A stretch of 64,000 nt of DNA, taken from the NCBI GenBank assembly GCA_963969495.1, contig OZ018318.1, positions 99,145,357-99,209,356 on the forward strand, written 5' to 3'. A model generated the notes under the pieces. That model was not told the origin of the DNA. It searched no databases and saw only the letters and a list, made by a program, of their open reading frames with translations. This document shows, in pieces, positions 24,072-33,899 of the stretch; the stretch's first letter is position 1; every line of letters starts with the position of its first letter. Position numbers and translations under genes: made by a program. The DNA comes from Ceratothoa steindachneri. Lineage: Eukaryota; Arthropoda; Malacostraca; Isopoda; Cymothoidae.

Positions 24072-25264
24072 TCGACGATATACCATATATGACTATTCGT
24101 TGAGGGAACTATTCATTTATATTTAGAGTGCGTGGTGTCTGGGTTGACCGATATTATTTATCTTCAATATGCTTAAGAGGTGGAACTGAGCTCAAGGATA
24201 ATAATATGGCTATCATTAATAAAATAGAGTTTTATTAATAAAAACTATCAACAACACACAAAACGGAAAATATTGACATAAACAGAGAATGGAAAGGGTC
24301 GTGGGAAATCTAGCTAATCCGAGGATTAAGATTTGGAAGAGATTTAAAAAGGTAAAACAAATAAAAATTAAAGGGATGCGATGGTTCGCTAAACCATTTA
24401 AAGCACAAAATAGGGTTGACAAAAGGGTTAAATACTCAAAGGTAACGTTCGGCTTACGTAATTACACGTGTTGTGCAGAGGAAGGCGACGTGAAGGAATT
24501 TCCGGTCCGCTGGCGAGTTCCAGCCGAACAGCCGAAGGGGCGTCTTGGGAATGAGAATCGTTTCTTGACGAACGGGCTTGAAGAACAATGGCTGTTCTAC
24601 GTTATTCTTTTCTGAACAACAGAGGGGAGGAAGAACCTTCTCTTGTCTACGGGCTCAAAGAACAATGGCTGTTCTAATGTTTTTCTCTTTCTGAACAACA
24701 GCGGGGGAGGGTGAGAACCGTTTCTTGTCAACTGGCTCAAAGAACAATGGCTGTTCTAACGTTCTTCTCTTTCTGAACAACAGGGGAAGCCTTGTGGACT
24801 TGGCGTCTTGGAGGCTCGAACCTTGGCACTCAAGGGATATTGTCCTCTTCTGGACAATGAGGGTGGATCTCGAGGCAGAGTGCCCTTGGTGCACAAGGTG
24901 AGAGTGGATCGTAGTGATGTCACGCGAAGAAAATATGGATCTCGAATCTGCTCTTAGTGGTAAAGTTTTCATATAAATAGTCGAGACATCCCCTTGGGGT
25001 AGGGGACAATGGGGTAGGGGCTTCGAGGGAATGCACAGCCGCGCCTGAGAACAATACCTTATCTGCCTATAAGCCTAACTCAATCTGGCGTGATCGGTGC
25101 ATAGGGCGAACGAGGGAGGAATAAACCTCATTGGTTAAATATTGGCTCAGGTGGCGCGATAATCGCGCCCGGGTTCAAGGCGAAGATGCACGTGGGTAGC
25201 ATCGTGTTTCTAAACAACATGTGATAACGGTTGAAATTAAGCGGCCTCAAACCGTTCTATCACA
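24072..25264 (-). repeat. Gypsy 3' LTR
   Basis: Direct repeat of 30,456-31,673. The sense-strand start is TGTGATAGAACGG. It holds three copies of an internal repeat of about 80 bp (24,541-24,785), a perfect palindrome GGCGCGATAATCGCGCC near 25,152-25,168, and an extra stretch near 24,100-24,128 that the other LTR lacks. The low-coordinate boundary is uncertain because no terminal CA is seen at it. TGCGTGG at 24,129 is an alternative edge. Confidence 0.75.
24541..24785. repeat. three tandem repeats in the Gypsy 3' LTR
   Basis: Unit of about 80 bp built on GAGAACCGTTTCTTG, CAAAGAACAATGGCTG, TTCTAACGTTGTTCTC and CTGAACAACAGGGG. The other LTR has four units. Confidence 0.8.
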
Positions 25265-25276
25265 CCCCTCCATTCC
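25265..25276 (-). promoter_or_regulatory. Gypsy polypurine tract
   Basis: The sense-strand sequence GGAATGGAGGGG lies directly before the 3' LTR start TGTGATAG. It is the expected primer site for plus-strand DNA synthesis and fixes the inner LTR boundary. Confidence 0.75.
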
Positions 25277-25689
25277 AGGGAAAGTAGGCACTTCGAAAAA
25301 AAAGAGAGAAGTGGCAACGATAGAGCTCCGTTGTGGGGAACTCGTTTTCTTGTACCAACCGTACCTTCATGCACTTAACTAGTATTATCTCAATACATAT
25401 CATTATTTTGATCTTTTGATTATAGGGGAAACTAACCTTAAATACAAATTAATCAATAAAAGGGGCATGGAGCAATGAAATGATATAAAATTGGTAAATA
25501 TAGGGCAAAATAATTTATACGTAATTTAATGGGTACAAATATATATACATACAAAAAAAATATACTTTGAGCGTTACAAAATTCAGACATATACATTAAC
25601 TAGTTCTATTACAAGAGAATCTAATTTAAGTCGTACAAGACGCTATATACATACATGGAGATCCTAATCCTACGAATACAATTAATCTA

Positions 25690-26830
25690 CGCTATTTGGT
25701 AACGCATTCCTACTGAGTGCGTCAGCGACCTGGTTATCGGAACCTTTTATATAATTTATTTTAAATTGATACTCTTGCAAGAGTAAACTCCAGCGCATAA
25801 TTCGGCCGTTGAAGTGTCGTACATTCCGAATATAGGCTAATGGGCGGTGGTCGGTTCCTATCTAAAATTCTTTTCCTATCAAGTACATTTTGAATATGTC
25901 TATAACCCAGATAATTGATAGAGCTTCCTTCTCTATAGTAGCATATCTCTTTTCGCGTGGTAATAATTGGCGACTAGCATATGCAACTGTATGACTCGTT
26001 CCGTCATCCTCATATTGAAGGAGTACACCTCCAATGCCCTCGTTGCTCGCGTCGGTCTTAATCCCAAAGGATTTTTCCGGGTTGGGCAACTTTAAAATAA
26101 GGGCAGAAATGAGATTACTCTTGAGCTGATTAAAATGGGAAACAGCGACATCATTCTAACGTAGACGATCGGGGGAATTGTTTTTTAAAAGGGAGCTGAG
26201 GGGCGCCGAAATTGCAGTGAAATTCGGGGCAAATCGCCGATAGTAAGAAGCTGATCCTAGGAACGATATTAATTGCTTCTTTGTAATCGGGAGGGGCATG
26301 TCGGCGATTGCCTTAATATTGTCCTCTTGGGGACCTAACTGGCTTTGTCCTATTTTGAAACCCAAGTATTTTATGGTTTCGTGGGCAAAATGGCATTTGC
26401 TGGGGCCAATGGTGAGGCCATTTTCGCGCAGTCGCTCGAAGAGAGCTAATAGGGTGGTTAAATGGTGACTCCATTCGCGAGTAGCGACGTAGACATTATC
26501 GAAGTAAAAGGATACATTCGGAAGTCCATCTAACAACCTTCTCATGAGACGGTTATAGTTGCTACAAGCAGTGACGAGGCCAAAAGGAAGGCGCTTAAAT
26601 TGCATAAGGCCTTTCTCCGTTGCAAAGGTGGTATATGCTTTTACCTCGGGCCGGAGGGGGATTTGATAATACGCCTTGCACAAATCGAGTTCTGAGATGA
26701 ACTTGGCGTTTTCAAAAAGGGGGAGGTTTTGATCTACCAACGGGATGGGCTCGGCGTCGAACTCAGTTACCGAATTTAACTTCCAGAAGTCAATGCACAT
26801 CCGATAAGAGCCATCAGGTTTTTTTACCAT
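25690..26830 (-). pseudogene. Gypsy reverse transcriptase and RNase H
   Basis: RT (26,830-26,156): MVKKPDGSYRMCIDFWKLN, ELDLCKAYYQIPL (Asp49 of motif A), FKRLPFGLVTACSNYNRL (motif B), and VSFYFDNVYVAT, where the active-site YxDD reads YFDN, so the second Asp is Asn112. The thumb region IKYLGFKIGQ and SFLGSASYYRRFAPNF follows. RNase H begins at 26,089 (FGIKTDASNEGIGGVLL, YASRQLLPREKRYATIEKE). It continues past a TAG at 25,862 into IGTDHRPLAYIRNV and INYIKGSDNQVADALSR, down to about 25,690. A short gap separates RT from RNase H at 26,155-26,090. Upstream, the sequence back to the integrase stop reads a normal RT N-terminal part, so integrase and RT were one polyprotein. Confidence 0.85.
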
Positions 26831-27104
26831 GACGATTGGGGAACAATTTACTAGAGGTGGACGGTTCTATTATGTCTAAACTAATTAAATTATCAACTTC
26901 GGCGTTAAAAGCTTGGCGTAAAGTAATCAGCATGGAATAGGGCTTTGAACGGACGGGTTCTTAGGTTGATAATTTAATGTCATGCTCGAAACTAGTATCG
27001 CATCCAGGCTTCTCCGAAATAACGTCGTCGAACTGACATAATAGTTCTTGTAGTTGACTCTTTTGATGTGGTGTCAGCTGCGCGTCGATATCCAGGTCAG
27101 AGGG

Positions 27105-28295
27105 TTAAAAAAACTCGCCTGGTAGGGAAGGAAGAGGGTAATCGGCATCAGGTTGGATGCACACTGTCTGTATTACATTGAGGGACTCCACGGGGTAATC
27201 CTCTTCAAGCGCCGATGTTTCGTCCAGTGCTACGAACGTATCTCCATGGGTGCGTCGGTGGTACTTTTTCCATAAGTTGACGTGATAGAGCTTATCGCCT
27301 GTTGGTGTACCAATGAGGTAATCTACTGGTCCTCGTACCTCGCGGACCGAGTACGGACCTTTCCATTGGCTCAGTAATTTATTATTGGCTGTGGGAATGA
27401 GCAGGATTACTTCATCACCGGGCTTAAATTTACGATATTCGGACCTGACATCAAAATAGGTTTTGTATTTCTCCAAATTGATATCAGCATCTTCATAGGC
27501 GATGTTTGCGAACTTCTCGAGCCTCTGGTGTAGGTCCAAGCCATAGGCGTAAGATGACTGGAGTTCTTGATCCAGTTGGGGCTTGATTAACAACTCCTTT
27601 AAAATACTGAGTGGCCCGCGTACATTACGTCCATAAAGGAGCTCGAACGGGGCGAAGCCTAAGGTACGGTGGGGAATTTCCCGATAGGCGAATAGGGCAA
27701 CCGGGAGATATCGGTGCCATTCGCGGGGCTGCTCGGCACAGATCTTCTTAATAATGCATTTTAAATTTCCATTTAATTTCTCACACATCCCGTTTGTCTG
27801 TGTCCGGAAGGAGGTGGTAAAAAGGGGCTTTACCATGAGCAGCTTCCCTACGTACTCCATCAACTCAGAGGTGAATTGTCGGCCTCTATCGGAGAGTATT
27901 TCCTTGGGGACGCCTACCCTTGAAAAGATGGAAATGAGGGCCTCGGCGCAAGAAATACTGTCGATTCGGCGAAGGGGGACAGCCTCGAGAAAACGGGTAG
28001 CAAAGTCTACTAAGGTGAAAATGTAGCTGTGCCTTTCGCTCGAAGGGGGGTGGATAGGGCCAACCAGGTCGATAGCCAATCTGGAGAAGGGTTCAGTAAT
28101 GACTGGTCCCCTTTGCAAGGGAGCAGGTTTGACCTGCCCCTTAGCGGACGTCTTCTGACACACATCGCACGATCGACAATGCTTTAAGATATCAGCTGCA
28201 GCACCCGGCCAATAAAAATATTCAAAAATGCGCTGGCCCGTTTTAGTGTGACTAAAATGACCGGAAAAAATGCTGTCATGAGCCACTTTGAGCAC
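27105..28295 (-). CDS. Gypsy integrase, 396-residue open frame
   Basis: Integrase joins element DNA to the host chromosome. The open frame holds a zinc-binding region (His6, His13, Cys43, Cys46) and then the catalytic core with Asp76 in AIDLVGPIHPP, Asp136 in EILSDRGRQFTSELM and Glu172 in NGMCEKLNGNLK. This is an intact DD35E triad. The C-terminal part has SEYRKFKPGDEVILLIP, QWKGPYSVREV and YHVNLWKKYH, the usual Gypsy integrase tail. The frame ends at TAA (PGEFF-stop), followed in the same frame by the RT leader, so that stop is probably a mutation. Upstream, out of frame, comes the linker to protease. No start codon is expected for an internal polyprotein domain. Confidence 0.9.
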   Translation of the reverse strand: MLKVAHDSIFSGHFSHTKTGQRIFEYFYWPGAAADILKHCRSCDVCQKTSAKGQVKPAPLQRGPVITEPFSRLAIDLVGPIHPPSSERHSYIFTLVDFATRFLEAVPLRRIDSISCAEALISIFSRVGVPKEILSDRGRQFTSELMEYVGKLLMVKPLFTTSFRTQTNGMCEKLNGNLKCIIKKICAEQPREWHRYLPVALFAYREIPHRTLGFAPFELLYGRNVRGPLSILKELLIKPQLDQELQSSYAYGLDLHQRLEKFANIAYEDADINLEKYKTYFDVRSEYRKFKPGDEVILLIPTANNKLLSQWKGPYSVREVRGPVDYLIGTPTGDKLYHVNLWKKYHRRTHGDTFVALDETSALEEDYPVESLNVIQTVCIQPDADYPLPSLPGEFF

Positions 28296-28455
28296 TATAG
28301 GGACATGGGATCGTGGAAGGCATAGGACAGTAGAACAGCGTTATTACTGTCCTCGGCGGATCGATAAAGTAAGCCACCTTGATCCAGGTATCTGATGACT
28401 TTGGGTCCACCGACAGTCTCCGTGTCCTGGTTTTGGGCCTTATCCCATAAGGGTG

Positions 28456-30016
28456 TTAGTGCTCCACACTCCTTTTGTGCCGTCCTAAATTCCTGGTTAA
28501 GGATCTCCGAGAATTCGGACGGTATTGGGGTACTAAGGGGACGGACTCCTGGGCTTCCTTCTTAGCTCGACCTCGAGTAAGGGCGGCCTGGGACACAGGG
28601 TGGGAGCTTACTTGAGGGCTCTGTCCAATAATTACAGAACAGAATTTTATGGGGGCTGAAATGACTTCAGCCCAGCCATCATAATATTGACACTGCAGGT
28701 AACATCTAACGACGCGGAATCGGTTCGCCCGGCCAAAGTAGTCATGTACCCCCGCAAATTTTTCGTGGTTAGGGTCCACTGGGGGAAGGAGGAGTCGAAA
28801 AACGATGAAACACGTGCATCCTGTGTCCCTGACGAGAGTCGATACTCGGCAGCCGTTCACGCTGCCCTCCTCAAATTTCAAAGTTCCCGGTGAACTTTTG
28901 TCAAAAATAAAATTTACCTGGTGGCCTGACGGAGGGGGAGAAGTTGCTGCTTGGGTCTGCACCACCGGGGAAGCCGGGGTGCCATTAATCTGGTGAACTT
29001 GGTGGGCTGGTCCGCTTTTAAGCCTAGAATTTTGATGGCAATTCCAACTCATGTGGTTTTCTACACCACATGTGAAGCATATGATTGGTCGCTTCGGGAA
29101 GTGATGGAGAAGAAATATTAACGGGAAGTTTGGTGTCCCGTTGTTAGTTTTGAGGAAGAAGTTTTGGGGTTTTACGGGGCCCGAAAACTTCGTCAGCTTT
29201 CCTGGGAAGGGGCGCGAATCCTTCCTTCTTTCCTGGTTGGGGGGTTGGTGAGAAGTTCGATTCTCCTTTGGGTATAAACTATGGCTTGCGGCATAGACAT
29301 CCGCTTCTTCGGTGCACTCTTTAAAGGTCTGGCAGCGACGATCCTTGACAAACGCGCGGATCTCCGTTGGGAGAGACGCCCAAAATTGATCCCGCAACAC
29401 GAAGTCTGTTAAGGACTCGTAGTTAGGATCAACCTTTGACGATTCTAACCAGAATTTAGAATTCCTCTGAAGAATGTATCCGAATTGACGGAACGTCTGT
29501 CCGGGTTTAATACGAACTCCTCGAAATTCTTTGCGGTAGAAATCGGGAGTCATATTATGAGCGGCCAATAACTCAGCTTTTAAGGTGCTGTAGTTAATTG
29601 CACATTCAGATGGTAAAGATATGAAAATTTACAATTTAACAAGGGAAGTAATCTGACTACACCTTCAGCCTCCAGATCCATGTTATTGATTTCGAGGATC
29701 TTTTCAAAGTGGGCTAAAAATGCTGCGAAATCCTCTCCGTCCTTGAAATTGGGGAGCTTAAGTAGGAGATTGGGCGAAGCTTCTGAGCGTAAACTGGCTG
29801 ACTGTATTTCTGCTTCTACACGAATTATTTCAATCTGATGGTGAAGCTCAGCTTGTCGTGTCCGTTCCTCTCTTTCTCTTCCTTTTTCTTCTCGTTGGAA
29901 TTCTTTTTCTCTTTCTTCCCGTTCTTTTCTTTGCTCCTCTTGAACGTACTCAATTAGTTCTTTTCCGGAAAGTCCCAAGGATTCTCCTTGCGCTTTAAAG
30001 ATTTCAACCTGAGTCA
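28456..30016 (-). pseudogene. Gypsy gag with SCAN-like capsid region, zinc knuckle, and protease
   Basis: Gag begins near 30,016 (MTQVEIFKAQGESLGLSG). A highly charged helix rich in Glu, Arg and Gln follows, then LLKLPNFKDGEDFAAFLAHF, the start of the capsid. After a frameshift at about 29,575 the 29,568-28,456 frame has a helical region at residues 11-95 (KEFRGVRIKPGQTFRQF to CTEEADVYAASH) that resembles a SCAN domain. Next come a CCHC knuckle at residues 164-177 (CFTCGVENHMSWNC) and a protease motif DTG at residues 248-250. SCAN domains of vertebrate proteins are thought to derive from Gmr1-like gag, which agrees with the pol order here. Confidence 0.8.
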
Positions 30017-30363
30017 TCTTTGCACTTGGGAGCGCAATAGTCAACCAACTAAAATTCCTTGCAATAAGAATTATGCCTTCTAGAGAGTTAGCCTATCTAA
30101 ATATGGGCACTGACCTATTCGTAATTGGTTTCTCGATCTAAATAACCAATGACTAAAATCACAAAAAAAACACAAACAAATTATTATCACAGTTCCTTGA
30201 GCTACTCCAACTTCTTAAGTTTCAAAAAAGGGAATAGCAATTGTTAAAACAAAAGTGAACTACTATACTCTATTCTTATAACGAATAACACTATGCTTTA
30301 CTCGACTGAGACCAGTGTTTGCAAAGATATAGCGTTAAACCTTACACACTTGATACAAATTTA

Positions 30364-30367
<4 letters not shown>

Positions 30368-30441
<74 letters not shown>
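30368..30441. repeat. (TA)n microsatellite inside the Gypsy
   Basis: About 74 bp of TA between the gag start and the 5' LTR, where the primer-binding site would be expected. No convincing primer-binding site was seen. Confidence 0.95.
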
Positions 30442-30443
<2 letters not shown>

Positions 30444-30455
30444 TAGAATGGACTC

Positions 30456-31673
30456 TCGACGATATACCATACATGACTATTCGTGCGTGGTGTCTGGGTT
30501 GATCGATATTATTTATCTTCGATATGCTTAAGAAGTGGAACTGAGCTCAAGGATAGTAAAATGGCTATCATTAATAAAATAGAGTTTTATTAATAAAAAC
30601 TATCAACAACACATAAAACGGAAAATATTGACATAAAAAAGAATGGAAAGGGTCGTGGGAAATCTAGCTAATTCGAGGATTAAGATTTGGAAGAGATTTA
30701 AAAAGGTAAAACAAATAAAAATTAAAGGGATGGGATGGTTTGTTAAACCATTTAAAGCACATGATAGGGTTGACAAAAGGGTTAAATAATCAAAAGTAAC
30801 GTTCAGCTTACGTAATTACACGTGTTGTGCAGAGGAAGGCGACGTGAAGGAATCTTCGGTCCGCTGGCGAGTTCCAGCCGAAGGGGCGGGGGGAATTAAA
30901 TGATCCTGACGTGGCGTCTTGGGAATGAGAACCGTTTCTTGACGAACGGGCTTGAAGAACAATGGCTGTTCTACGTTGTTCTCATCCGAACAACAGGGGG
31001 GGGTGAGAACCGTCTCTTGTCTACGTGCTCAAAGAACAATAGCTGTTCTAACGTTGTTCTCTTCCTGAACAACAGGGGGGGAAGGAGGGTGAGAACCGTT
31101 TCTTTCCAACGGGCTCAAAGAACAATGGCTGTTCTAATGTTGTTCTTTTTCTGAACAACAGGGGGGAGGGTGAGAACCGTTTCTTGTCAACGGGCTCAAG
31201 AACAATGGCTGTTCTAACGTAGTTCTCTTTCTGAACAATAGGGGAAGCCTTGTGGACTTGGCGTCTTGGAGGCTCGAACCTTGGCACTCAAGGGATATTG
31301 TCCTCTTCTGGACAATGAGTGTGGATCTCGAGGCAGAGGGCCCTTGGTGCACAAGGTGAGAGTGCATCGTAAGGTTTCTGTATAAATAGTCGAGAAATCT
31401 CCTTGGTGTAGGGGAAAATAGAGTGGGGGCTTCGAGGGAATGCACAGCTGCGTCTGAGAACAATACCTTATCTGCCTATAAGCCTAACTTAATCTGGCGT
31501 GATCGGTGCATGGGTCGAACGGGGGAGGAATAAACCTCCTTGGTTAAATATTGACTCAGGTGGCGCGATAATCGCGCCCGGCTTCAAGGCGAAGATGCAC
31601 GTGGGTAGCATCGTGTTTCTGAACAACATGTGATAACGGTTAAAATTAAGCGGCCCCAACCCGTTCTATCACA
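30456..31673 (-). repeat. Gypsy 5' LTR
   Basis: Partner of 24,072-25,264, with scattered substitutions by eye. It contains four units of the internal repeat (30,911-31,242) and the same GGCGCGATAATCGCGCC palindrome near 31,561. The outer end (sense TGTGATAG) meets hAT sequence at 31,674. Confidence 0.8.
30911..31242. repeat. four tandem repeats in the Gypsy 5' LTR
   Basis: The same unit of about 80 bp as at 24,541-24,785, one copy more. Confidence 0.8.
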
Positions 31674-31674
31674 C

Positions 31675-33530
31675 TGCTGAATGCAAATAAAATATAACAA
31701 GGCTCTAAAGTGCATTGGAGGTTCTACTTCATCATGACTACTCATATTGAACATGTTCATAGCATTAATATTTCTTAAGATTTGTCTCTTGAAGTATCAG
31801 ATTCTCTACCCAATAAACAAAGAACCTTGACTGTATTTATTCAAAGAAGATCAACTGAAGAAGAAATTTCAAGGCTTGCTAGGGTTGATGGATAAAGTAT
31901 TCATTGTATTTCAGAAAGCAAATTCATTCAGTAAAACTTACAGAAGACAAAATTTATAGGCCTCATCCAACATCACATGAAGGTGCCAAAAACAGAGACC
32001 GAAATTCCTCTGAAGTGGAGGACCTCGTTGAGGGATGCAATAACTGCATGCGACGATTCATATGGGTACTTAGTTTTTTATAATAAGAAGATCGAACTCG
32101 CTGACTACTTCAAGTCTGCAGTAAACAAAGGTAGGTGTTTTTTACTAAGTTTGGATGAAAATACATCCCACAATATAGAAATAGTTGAATATCAATTTTT
32201 CATGATTTTAGTGAACACTGGTCACTTTGAATGAGCAGGGATTGGCATTCCCTAAATTACTCTGATGATAATAGAAATGGTTAGCAAAAGATTGAAAAAG
32301 TTTGGTTTGAAGTTGAAGAGTCATATTGTACGACTGATGGTGCATCATTAATGATTAAATTTAGTAAAGAAATATCTTCATATTCATATAATCAACAGTG
32401 TATTGGACATTGCATTCACTTAGCAGTTTGCGATGATATTTATTTTAAAATAAATAAAAGTAGTTGTGAGGAAGATCATAATGATATTAGAGTTGAGGAA
32501 GATGAATTTTCCGAAGAATATAAAGAAACTAAAGAAAATCAAGACAAAATTGATATTTTCTTGTTAATATGATACTGAAACAAATGAGACGCCTTAAATC
32601 ACTGAACAATATTCAGGAGTTATTGCAAAAGTCAGGAGAATTTGCCGAATGTTTCGAAAATTCTTTCAAAAATTATAGATTATAGGACTTTGTTAAGAAG
32701 GAATTCAATGAAGAATTGAAATTCATTTTTAGACTGTAAGACGCGTTGAAACAGCATCTTGGCTATGATTAAACGCTCAAAAACTTCATTCCTAAAGCTT
32801 TCATAGTGATAGCCTCAATAGAAAATGTCTTTGAAGAAGAATGGGTTATGTTGAAATAACCTAGCTGAAGCTCTTCGCCCAATCAAAATTGTGTTGAGAC
32901 TTGCATTCTCTAAAGATGCCACCTTAATCACAGCAGACATGCTCATGAAGGTCTGCTTGAATAAACATAGGAGTAAAGATAATCCCATTTCTGTCTCCAT
33001 AAAGGATTGTCTTATTGACCACTATCTCTCACGAAGATAGTGGTCGATGTCTTTCTGAGTGAGATATTTAACTAACCCAGAACCAGAAGATAAAAGCGCT
33101 CGTCAAGTTTACTCGCAATGGCTTCTCGATATGTTATAAAGAATTTTGTAGAACAGACAATTTGGAAACGTTTTCCAAATTAAATTAAATATATCGAAAC
33201 TGAAGATGATTCCCAAGCGGCCATATTTTCAGATCATGATATACAAGATAGTACTAATTGTGAAGCGAAGAATGGTGATCTAATGTTCGAGTACAAAAAA
33301 AGCACCTAAGAAAGCTTACCGTTTTTTTTAGAATAAAGATTTAGTCTAAAAACTATGAAGCTACTCATCAAAAAACAGATAATGTGCACCTTTTGTTTGA
33401 TGCACTTCTCACGATAAAGCCAACGAGCGTTGAAGCTGAAAGATCGTTTTTAACAGTAGGTTATATTTTGTCCAAAGTACGTGCAAGAATACATAAAAGA
33501 CCCTTTGCTTTTTGCGCAGCTTATTTAGAA
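31675..33530 (+). pseudogene. hAT transposase, middle and C-terminus
   Basis: It starts with a second copy of the post-BED region (31,675-31,912). Then come frames with LKWRTSLRDAITACDDSYG and DYFKSAVNKGRCFLLSLDEN (the hAT catalytic region with a DE-type residue), CIGHCIHLAVCDDIYF (31,977-32,480), FLDCKTR.NSILAMIKR (about 32,730; the usual Trp is a stop), and LLTIKPTSVEAERSFLTVG with ILSKVRARIHKRP (33,405-33,505). The last block is the classic hAT C-terminal dimerisation motif. Frequent stops and frameshifts show that it is dead. Confidence 0.75.
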
Positions 33531-33899
33531 AAAGAATATGTATGTCATAAAAATTATACATGTTTTTTTCCTATGCTAAATTTTTATCAGGTTTTCAATA
33601 AAAAAAACCGCACTTTATTTTTAAAAAAGGTTATATGTTTTGGTATGGTATGCACTAGCTTGTACCTGTATCTCTATTACTTAATAAGAATATGTTATAC
33701 AGTTTTATTTTTGATTAATGCCTGTTTTTTTCATTTTCGATCACAAACCGGTTAAAACCGGTTTTCAAAAATTAACCTCTGTGAAAGCTAGTTTTAAAAA
33801 TTCCGGTTAATTAACAACCGTAGTGGGAAGTATTCGATGACCTTAATGATATTGAATACTTTCACATTCAAATAGCATTTGTTGGGCCACTGACGCCTG

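Larger units (their letters stand above)
24072..31673 (-). mobile_element. Gypsy LTR retrotransposon, pol order PR-INT-RT-RH (Gmr1-like)
   Basis: A 7.6-kb element with LTRs at 24,072-25,264 and 30,456-31,673, read on the minus strand. Gag with a SCAN-like capsid region and a CCHC knuckle is followed by an aspartic protease, then integrase (28,295-27,105), then reverse transcriptase (26,830-26,156) and RNase H (to about 25,690). Integrase ahead of RT is the Ty1/copia order. Among Ty3/Gypsy elements it is known in the Gmr1-like group. The polypurine tract GGAATGGAGGGG is directly followed by the LTR start TGTGATAG on the sense strand. Single stops and shifts break the frames, but both LTRs and all domains remain. 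Confidence 0.85.
23229..33825 (+). mobile_element. hAT transposon interrupted by a Gypsy element
   Basis: The left part (23,229-24,071) and right part (31,674-33,825) belong to the same hAT family. The left part carries repeated AACCGGTTTTTAAAAC-type subterminal motifs and a BED zinc finger. The right part carries the transposase core, the C-terminal dimerisation motif and matching AACCGGTTTT motifs at its end. The 7.6-kb Gypsy lies between them. About 235 bp of hAT sequence (23,831-24,071 and 31,675-31,912) is present on both sides of the Gypsy, which is far too long for a target duplication. Terminal boundaries are approximate because no clean 8-bp duplication was found. Confidence 0.7.
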
